Source: CAYWTX01 sp964461295
GTDB taxonomy: Bacteria > Planctomycetota > Phycisphaerae > SM23-33
DNA: 8,085 nucleotides
Reading direction: 5' to 3'
Assembly: GCA_964461295.1 (NCBI GenBank)
Contig: CAYWTX010000668.1
Location: forward strand, 1-8,085
Numbering within the stretch: the first letter of the stretch is position 1; every line of letters starts with the position of its first letter. Below are positions 5,693 to 8,085 of the stretch, in pieces. A model generated the notes under the pieces. That model ran no database searches, was not told the origin of the DNA, and saw only the letters and a program-made list of their open reading frames with translations. Position numbers and translations under genes: made by a program.

Positions 5693-7852
5693 ATGGCGGA
5701 TCTCGTCGGCGGGCAACTCGGGGACTACCGCATCATCGAGCCCATCGGTTCGGGCGGGATGGGCAGCGTCCACCTCGCCGAGAACGTCCACATGCACAAA
5801 CGCTATGCCCTGAAGGTCCTGCCGGAAGAGCTCAGCCGCGACCGCGGCTTCGTGGCCAGGTTCTTCGACGAGGGGCGTGTGATGGCCGAACTGGAGCACC
5901 CCTTCATCGTGCGGGTGCACCACGTCGGCTGTGATGGCGGCCGGTACTACATCCTCATGGACTACGTGGCCGGTCCGGAGGGCAAGCCGCTGAGCCTGCA
6001 CGGCCTTCTCGGCAGCCAGCCGGAAGGGCGGTTGAGCGAGGGAAAGGCGCTGCCCTTGGCGATTCAGATCGCCGGGGCGCTGGCCTACGCGCACGAGCGG
6101 GGCGTCGTCCACCGCGACATCAAACCGGCCAACATCCTCATCGACGCGGCCGGCAACGTGAAACTGACCGACTTCGGCCTGGCCAAGGCCGTCGGCAACG
6201 AGTTTATCCAGTCACAGATTCACGAGTCGATGAAGACGCTCTCCGACGAGCGGACGATCCCGGCTCCCCGCTTCAGCGGGGCAGATCCCGGTTCCTTCGA
6301 GGACACCCTTGGCCTCGCGGCCACCGTACCCGCCGAACGCGAGCGGCAGCGCTCGCCCGATTCCTCGGGCATCATGGGCACGTACGACTACATGGCCCCG
6401 GAGCAGCGCGGCGAGTTCGGCGGCAAGATCGACCATCGCGCCGACATCTACGCCTTCGGCGTGCTGCTGTACCGCATGCTCACCGGCCGCAGACCGGTGG
6501 GACTGGTCAAACTCGCCTCCGCCATCGCCGGCGTCCAGGTTCGCTGGGACCAGGTGATCGGGCGCTGCCTCGAGTACCAGCCGGAGGACCGCTATCCGGA
6601 CGTCGCCACAATCGCCGGCGACCTGCGCCAAATCGAGGATGATATTCGTCAGGGCGTGGAACTCCTCCGCGAACAGGAAGCCCAGGAGCAGCGCCGGCGC
6701 GAGGAAGATCGGCGCAGGAAGGAAGAAGAGGCCGAAGCCGCACTGAAGGAAGCGGAGACTGCCCGGCGCCGCTTGGAGGAGCGAAGGCGCAAGGAGGAGG
6801 AAGAGGAGAAGGTCCGACGCAAAAGGGAGGCGGACGAGAGGGAACGACAAGAGACCGCCCGGCGCGAGGAAGAAGCTCGGCGGCAAGCACCGCCCAAACC
6901 ATTGCCCCAAAGCCCGCCCGCCAAGTCCGCTGCCCCCAAACGCTCCCGCAAGGGCGGATGCTTCGTGGTCCTTCTCCTTCTTGGCGGGTGGGGCTACGGC
7001 GGATACTGGTTGGTCCAGCATCCGTTGGGGCTGAGGGAATTCACGGAGTCTCCCGGTTCGCCTTCGCAGCCTGAGGCAAGAAAAGCCCGGCGCGAGCAGG
7101 ACGCCGCAGCCGCAGCAGCGGGCGTGGAAAGATACTTGTCGTTCGACCTTGGCGGCGGGGTGTCACTCAAGTGCACCCCGATTCCGGCCGGCAAGTTCAT
7201 GATGGGCAGCCCGGAAGGCGAGAAAGACCGCTTCGACAGCGAAGGCCCGCAACGCGAGGTCACGATCAGCAAACCATTCTACATGGGCGTATGCGAGGTG
7301 ACGCAGGAGCAGTACGAGGCCGTGATGGGCAAGAACCCTAGCTATTTCAAGGGACCGGGGAACCCGGTGGAACAGGTGTCGTGGGATGACGCGGTGGAGT
7401 TCTGCAGAGTCCTTTCACGCGAGACGGACAAGACAGTTCGTCTCCCGACGGAGGCGGAGTGGGAATACGCTTGCCGTGCGGCTACGACGACGCGGTTTAG
7501 CTTTGGGAATGAGGACGATGGCCTCAGCGACAACGGGTGGTGGGGATACGATAGGGGCAACAGCGACAGGAAGACACATCCGGTTGGGGGGAAGCAGCCC
7601 AACCCATGGGGCCTGTATGACATGCACGGTAACGTATGCGAGTGGTGTTCGGATTGGTACGCGGATTCTTACGTGAATGCGAAGAATCAGGACCCGGAGG
7701 GTCCGGATTCGGGTCCGGACCATGTCCTTCGCGGCGGCTGTTGGCTCAACGATCCGCCCCGCTGCCGGTCGGCGATCCGCGGGTGGCGCGCGCCCGGAGG
7801 TTTGCTCGTCGGCGTCGGGTTTCGGATAGTGGTGGTCGGTTCACCGGACTGA
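5693..7852 (+). CDS. Transmembrane Ser/Thr kinase fused to FGE/C-type-lectin domain
   Basis: A 719-residue PknB-like kinase receptor. Residues 12-312 form the kinase: glycine loop GSGGMGSV (19-26), ATP-binding Lys41, helix-C Glu (E60 likely), HRDIKPAN (140-147), DFG (160-162) and APE (235-237), so it should be active. The activation segment between DFG and APE is unusually long (about 72 residues) and rich in Ser and Thr. Residues about 315-397 are a charged Arg/Glu coiled coil, followed by a Pro-rich linker. One membrane helix (about 423-441) after the basic RSRK (417-420) predicts a cytoplasmic kinase and an exported C-terminus. Residues about 490-712 are an FGE-sulfatase domain (IPAGKFMMGS 497-506, VSWDDAVEFC 562-571, RLPTEAEWEYACR 583-595, LYDMHGNVCEW 641-651, RGG 680-682). 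Of the two catalytic FGE cysteines the first aligns with N686 and only the second is kept (C691), so it is more likely a binding domain than an FGE enzyme. The C-terminus resembles a DGR variable region. Confidence 0.94.
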   Translation: MADLVGGQLGDYRIIEPIGSGGMGSVHLAENVHMHKRYALKVLPEELSRDRGFVARFFDEGRVMAELEHPFIVRVHHVGCDGGRYYILMDYVAGPEGKPLSLHGLLGSQPEGRLSEGKALPLAIQIAGALAYAHERGVVHRDIKPANILIDAAGNVKLTDFGLAKAVGNEFIQSQIHESMKTLSDERTIPAPRFSGADPGSFEDTLGLAATVPAERERQRSPDSSGIMGTYDYMAPEQRGEFGGKIDHRADIYAFGVLLYRMLTGRRPVGLVKLASAIAGVQVRWDQVIGRCLEYQPEDRYPDVATIAGDLRQIEDDIRQGVELLREQEAQEQRRREEDRRRKEEEAEAALKEAETARRRLEERRRKEEEEEKVRRKREADERERQETARREEEARRQAPPKPLPQSPPAKSAAPKRSRKGGCFVVLLLLGGWGYGGYWLVQHPLGLREFTESPGSPSQPEARKARREQDAAAAAAGVERYLSFDLGGGVSLKCTPIPAGKFMMGSPEGEKDRFDSEGPQREVTISKPFYMGVCEVTQEQYEAVMGKNPSYFKGPGNPVEQVSWDDAVEFCRVLSRETDKTVRLPTEAEWEYACRAATTTRFSFGNEDDGLSDNGWWGYDRGNSDRKTHPVGGKQPNPWGLYDMHGNVCEWCSDWYADSYVNAKNQDPEGPDSGPDHVLRGGCWLNDPPRCRSAIRGWRAPGGLLVGVGFRIVVVGSPD
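7700..7721. repeat. Hairpin and 9-bp direct repeat before the variable segment
   Basis: GGTCCGG (7700-7706) pairs perfectly with CCGGACC (7715-7721) over an 8-nt loop. GGGTCCGGA also occurs twice as a direct repeat (7699-7707 and 7711-7719), encoding the GPDSGPD segment. It ends 17 nt before the first changed codon (7739). It may be only a consequence of the Gly-Pro-Asp coding repeat. Confidence 0.4.
7733..7825 (+). other. Putative DGR variable region (VR) in kinase C-terminus
   Basis: Covers residues 681-711, from GG to the conserved GFR. Family members usually have RGGSWNN and CRSAN followed by an Asn-rich stretch before GFR. Here the expected Asn or Ser positions hold C683 (TGT), L685 (CTC), R690 (CGC), I695 (ATC), R699 (CGC), G703 (GGT), L705 (CTC), V706 (GTC) and G707 (GGC), while W684, C691, R692, S693, A694, P701, G709, F710 and R711 are kept. 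Seven of the changed codons are NNC, as expected if AAC codons were randomised at A. Only five adenines remain in the 87 nt from 7739. DGR variable proteins are known to use C-type-lectin folds including the FGE type. No template repeat or reverse transcriptase is visible in the window, so the call rests on pattern alone. Confidence 0.5.
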
Positions 7853-7873
7853 ATTTGTTACCCTTTGCACTTT

Positions 7874-7918
7874 GGGGAGAATCGGGGGGAGAATCGGGGG
7901 ACAGGGGAGAATCGGGGG
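7874..7918 (+). repeat. G-tract tandem repeat, possible G-quadruplex
   Basis: GGGGAGAATC occurs three times (7874-7883, 7886-7895, 7904-7913). Five G-tracts of 4-6 bases (7874-7877, 7884-7889, 7896-7900, 7904-7907, 7914-7918) are separated by loops of 6, 6, 3 and 6 nt, fitting a four-tetrad quadruplex on the plus strand. It begins 22 nt after the kinase stop. The block continues into ACACAGTACCTATTT (to about 7933), a sequence I associate from memory with borders near IS200/REP-type transposases; I could not check this. Confidence 0.6.
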
Positions 7919-8042
7919 ACACAGTACCTATTTCGTCGTTCCTCTCGCGGCCGGAGCATCGCAGCGCGGGCGGCGCGGCGTTCGTTCGGGCAAGGGCCGG
8001 CGGGCGGTCCGATGGTTGCCGACGGCTCGTGGTTGGGGTGAA

Positions 8043-8085
8043 GGCCCGGAGGGCCGGTATCAGGTAGCCCCGCCCGTCAGGGCGG
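8043..8085. repeat. REP-like hairpin pair cut by the window end
   Basis: GGCCC-GGA-GGGCC (8043-8055) and CCGCCC-GTCA-GGGCGG (8070-8085) are two perfect short hairpins 14 nt apart. The second may extend beyond the window, since CCC precedes it at 8068-8070. The pair resembles dispersed extragenic palindromes. Between 7934 and 8042 I see no gene, promoter or repeat. Confidence 0.5.

Noticed and set aside
6212..7021. Minus-strand 269-codon frame opposite the kinase
   Set aside because: It mirrors the coding strand of a kinase with all expected motifs. Long antisense frames are common in GC-rich genes.
7636..8067. Plus-strand frame running past the kinase stop
   Set aside because: It is out of frame with the FGE domain, low-complexity, and crosses the G-tract repeat.
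7853..8085. DGR template repeat or Avd gene directly after the kinase
   Set aside because: I looked for an A-rich copy of the 7733-7825 segment on both strands and found none; no reverse-transcriptase motif is present in the window.

Overview
The window looks like a high-GC, LPS-bearing Gram-negative chromosome. It is most likely from the Planctomycetota (Phycisphaerae-like or an uncultivated relative). This is inferred from the GC-rich coding bias, a Kdo transferase, a Ser/Thr kinase fused to a formylglycine-generating-enzyme (FGE/sulfatase-modifying) domain, and abundant REP-like palindromes. No rRNA, tRNA, CRISPR array, transposase or reverse transcriptase gene is present.

Left part (1-2043, minus strand): waaA (Kdo transferase) is followed by proB (glutamate 5-kinase, cut by the left edge). 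The two overlap by 34 nt, so they form one transcription unit. A good sigma70-type promoter lies so close to the waaA ATG that the mRNA should be leaderless. The waaA reading frame carries a short in-frame patch of heptanucleotide repeats.

Middle (2044-3404): a divergent promoter region leads into a plus-strand gene for a short QueG-like protein with two [4Fe-4S] clusters. It is followed by about 430 bp without a gene that holds REP-like hairpins.

Right part (3405-7852, plus strand): a zinc-ribbon/double-FHA protein and a transmembrane Ser/Thr kinase-FGE fusion. They are separated by 572 bp of repeats: a 34-unit heptanucleotide array, then a 200-bp nested palindrome. The kinase has its own near-consensus promoter and is also predicted to be leaderless. 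A kinase next to a phosphothreonine-binding FHA protein suggests a signalling pair. The membrane segment would place the kinase in the cytoplasm and the FGE-type (C-type-lectin fold) domain outside the inner membrane.

The most interesting signal is the last 45 codons of the kinase. There the FGE family's usual Asn-rich C-terminal motif is replaced by Leu, Arg, Ile, Val and Gly at just the expected Asn positions, mostly in NNC codons and with very few adenines. That is what adenine mutagenesis of AAC codons by a diversity-generating retroelement (DGR) would leave. Neither the template repeat nor the reverse transcriptase lies in the window, so this remains an inference. The window ends with a G-tract cluster and further REP-like hairpins.
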